NCBI RefSeq assembly: GCF_023205095.1
Contig: NZ_CP046242.1
Location: 2,965,001-3,029,000 of the forward strand
DNA from: Bizionia sp. M204
GTDB taxonomy: Bacteria; Bacteroidota; Bacteroidia; Flavobacteriales; Flavobacteriaceae
Direction of reading: 5' to 3'
Length of the DNA stretch: 64,000 nt
Numbering within the stretch: the stretch's first letter is position 1; every line of letters begins with the position of its first letter. The notes below the pieces were generated by a model. The model had not been told where the DNA came from. It did not search any database and was given only the letters and a program-made list of their open reading frames with translations. The position numbers and the translations under genes were made by a program. Below are positions 62,452 to 64,000 of this stretch, one piece after another.

Positions 62452-62598
62452 CTAATCATAGTATTTATGTTTCTTCATAATTGTTTCATCGTCTTTTATT
62501 TTACCTTCTTTTATTTGTTGCAATCCAAGTTTAATTTCAGACTATTGCTCTAACGGCAATTCATCCCAAACATCTATTTTTTATACTTGAATATCCAT
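62452..62598 (-). pseudogene. Decayed antitoxin-like gene (toxin-antitoxin relic)
   Basis: A minus-strand frame of 49 codons starting ATGGATATTCAA contains two internal stops (TAA at codon 6 and TAG at codon 19) before the final TAG. Ignoring those stops it reads like a RelB/addiction-module antitoxin: K-IDVWDELPLEQ, then SEIKLGLQQIKEGKIKD and DETIMKKHKYYD. The pattern W-x2-LP ... Q ... GL-x-Q ... G ... E-x-IMKK-x-K is typical of such antitoxins. Both stops can come from a single base change in Lys/Gln codons. No intact toxin follows; only a 19-codon frame (62400-62459) abuts the ligase start. Confidence 0.55.
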
Positions 62599-62635
62599 GA
62601 CACTTTATATTGTATCCAAAAGTAAGGATTCTATT

Positions 62636-64000
62636 TTATTTCAATTTGTTTTTAATCTTTTTAATGTACCAATCTATTTGTTCTTGATCTGGAACAGTGG
62701 TAATTTCTTTGGTCTGCGCCTTCTCAAAAGCTTGTAAAGCTGCTGTGTAATAGTGTTTTTTATAGTAATAGGTTCCCACTAAATAATAGGCCTCCCAATA
62801 ATTTGGGTTCACAGCAATTAGTTCGTCCAGAACGTTTTGTTCTACATGATTGTCTGTTGAAATAGCTTTGGAAATTTCCCGACTTAAAACCCGATATGTT
62901 TCATAGTCTAAATACGCCTGCGTGAATTGAAATGGATCGGCTTCAATAGATAATTCACTATTATGAAATGATTTGGCTGCAGTTTCTGATGGTTCGTTTT
63001 TGAAAATCGTATGCAAATTATAAGCTACAAATTCGCCTAATTGATACGGGTTTGCGGATACCCAAACCAAGCCTTGTTCAGGTTTAAAAACCACACCATG
63101 ATGGGCTAATAATTGGTTTAAGGCTTTTTCGTTTCCATAGCCTATGGCTTTATTTTTTAATCCTTCTGTGTTTCTTAAAATAGAAACCGCTTTTTCAACC
63201 GTTAGTTTGGGCGTTTCTGAAAGTAACTCTTCCATACGTTCAAAACGATATTGCGAGTGACTTTCAGCAATTTGTTTTAAGTTATTTTCATCAGTTGCAT
63301 AGGCGTCACTTTGAAAATGATTGGAACAAATTAATTGATTGGAATTTTCAACGTTATAAACGCCAAAATTATTTGGCGACACCTCAATGGTAACCGCATG
63401 ATTATCCTTGGCACTTCCTATAAATATAGATTCCGAAACAAATACTTGGCGTTTTTTAGCAATAGCAATGGCTTCATCTATCGTGCTGGCATATTGTAAA
63501 ATTTCGCGTGTTAAAATGGAAATTGGTGTTTTGGCAATTAACGGTATATCTGATTTTCCAGCATTAATTGTCACGGTTAATCCTTGGTCGTTCATGCCTG
63601 AAACCACACCCATCATGCCAGCCCAAGTAACGGACATAAAATTATAACCGTTTGTAGGTTTTATGAAGGCAATGATTTTATTTTTTGCGAAATCGTCTCC
63701 AGCATAAAAGTCGAAATTTCTACCAATAATTAAGCTGCTATCTTCGGTTTTATCTCCCCAAGCGGCAAAAGATGAACAGCCAACAAGTGCCAAATCCTGT
63801 AAGGCGTGACCAATATCGTGGGCACTATGAAAATAGAGTAATCGCAGATAATCATCAGCCACATAATCATAACTATCTCCTGCGTATTTTGAAACCCCTA
63901 ATATTTCACTTTTATACTCTTCAGGAACGTGCAAATACATTTTTCGGTTGTACCAAGCTAACACTTTACGTAATAGATATTGTTTGGTTTTGGATGGTAC
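62636..64000 (-). CDS. C45 family autoproteolytic acyltransferase/hydrolase (partial)
   Basis: This Ntn-fold protein is cut by the window edge: the frame is open to base 64000, so the N-terminus is missing. The visible part has the self-processing nucleophile region LVGCSSFAAWG, IIGRNFDFYAGDDF, MNDQGLTVTINAGKSD and VTIEVSPNNFGVYNVENSNQ, typical of acyl-CoA:6-aminopenicillanic acid acyltransferase-like C45 proteins. The C-terminal ~60 residues look like a TPR unit. It may hydrolyse or transfer acyl groups on amides. The PaaK-like ligase lies downstream, with a decayed gene between. Confidence 0.85.
   Translation of the reverse strand, partial: VPSKTKQYLLRKVLAWYNRKMYLHVPEEYKSEILGVSKYAGDSYDYVADDYLRLLYFHSAHDIGHALQDLALVGCSSFAAWGDKTEDSSLIIGRNFDFYAGDDFAKNKIIAFIKPTNGYNFMSVTWAGMMGVVSGMNDQGLTVTINAGKSDIPLIAKTPISILTREILQYASTIDEAIAIAKKRQVFVSESIFIGSAKDNHAVTIEVSPNNFGVYNVENSNQLICSNHFQSDAYATDENNLKQIAESHSQYRFERMEELLSETPKLTVEKAVSILRNTEGLKNKAIGYGNEKALNQLLAHHGVVFKPEQGLVWVSANPYQLGEFVAYNLHTIFKNEPSETAAKSFHNSELSIEADPFQFTQAYLDYETYRVLSREISKAISTDNHVEQNVLDELIAVNPNYWEAYYLVGTYYYKKHYYTAALQAFEKAQTKEITTVPDQEQIDWYIKKIKNKLK

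Overview
The window is about 64 kb of AT-rich chromosomal DNA from a member of the Bacteroidota, almost certainly a Flavobacteriaceae species. The signs are Bacteroidota-type promoters (TAnnTTTG -7 elements), the absence of clear Shine-Dalgarno sequences, a complete Bat (aerotolerance) operon, a HmuY/TonB heme-type locus, an IPExxxDY-family protein, and many 'SC-' lipoprotein signals. No rRNA or tRNA gene, insertion sequence, prophage or CRISPR array was seen. Most of the window is core-like chromosome.

Layout. 1-5.2 kb: purN faces acpP-fabF-rnc, then an IPExxxDY protein and pyruvate kinase. 5.2-8.5 kb: dinB, a TIP30-like NAD(P)-binding protein, a CYTH protein, a possible 24-aa ORF and a membrane-anchored EEP-family protein. 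8.5-18.6 kb: a tightly packed minus-strand operon reading alpha-2-macroglobulin, DUF2071, ABM monooxygenase-like, PBP1C, with an isoaspartyl peptidase lipoprotein upstream. 18.7-22.6 kb: an ALDH7-type dehydrogenase, an AlbA_2-domain protein and an SDR. 22.9-32.2 kb: the Bat operon (MoxR, DUF58, a BatD-like membrane protein, BatA, BatB, BatC, BatD, BatE). 32.2-35.0 kb: a small secreted or membrane protein, a SulP transporter and a beta-carbonic anhydrase, which look like an inorganic carbon uptake set. 35.1-43.6 kb: a divergent heme/iron acquisition island (HmuY and TonB receptor against DUF6607, ankyrin, DUF2271 and a PepSY-flavodoxin-FNR reductase).

43.6-45.6 kb: cvpA, then a divergent unit with a Phe-rich 18-codon ORF, a conserved-looking gene broken by a one-base frameshift, and pheS. 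45.7-52.6 kb: an RND efflux operon with a GbsR/MarR-type regulator in front (its promoter lies on a perfect 12-bp inverted repeat) and a TetR regulator behind. 52.6-58.2 kb: a small unknown protein, a CPA2 antiporter, an SDR, a CDP-alcohol phosphatidyltransferase overlapped by an unlisted 55-aa membrane protein, and gpsA. 58.3-64 kb: an unknown lipoprotein, a Kbp-like BON-LysM protein, a long nested inverted repeat, two tandem paralogous membrane proteins, a PaaK-like ligase, a decayed antitoxin relic, and a C45 acyltransferase/hydrolase that runs off the window.

No clearly new defence or mobile system was found. The most interesting signals are small or regulatory: the Phe-rich ORF and frameshifted gene ahead of pheS, the terminator-like hairpin inside the first codons of rnc, the RND operator, the overlapping micro-ORFs, the four-gene A2M-PBP1C operon with two unexplained passengers, and the eroded toxin-antitoxin remnant.
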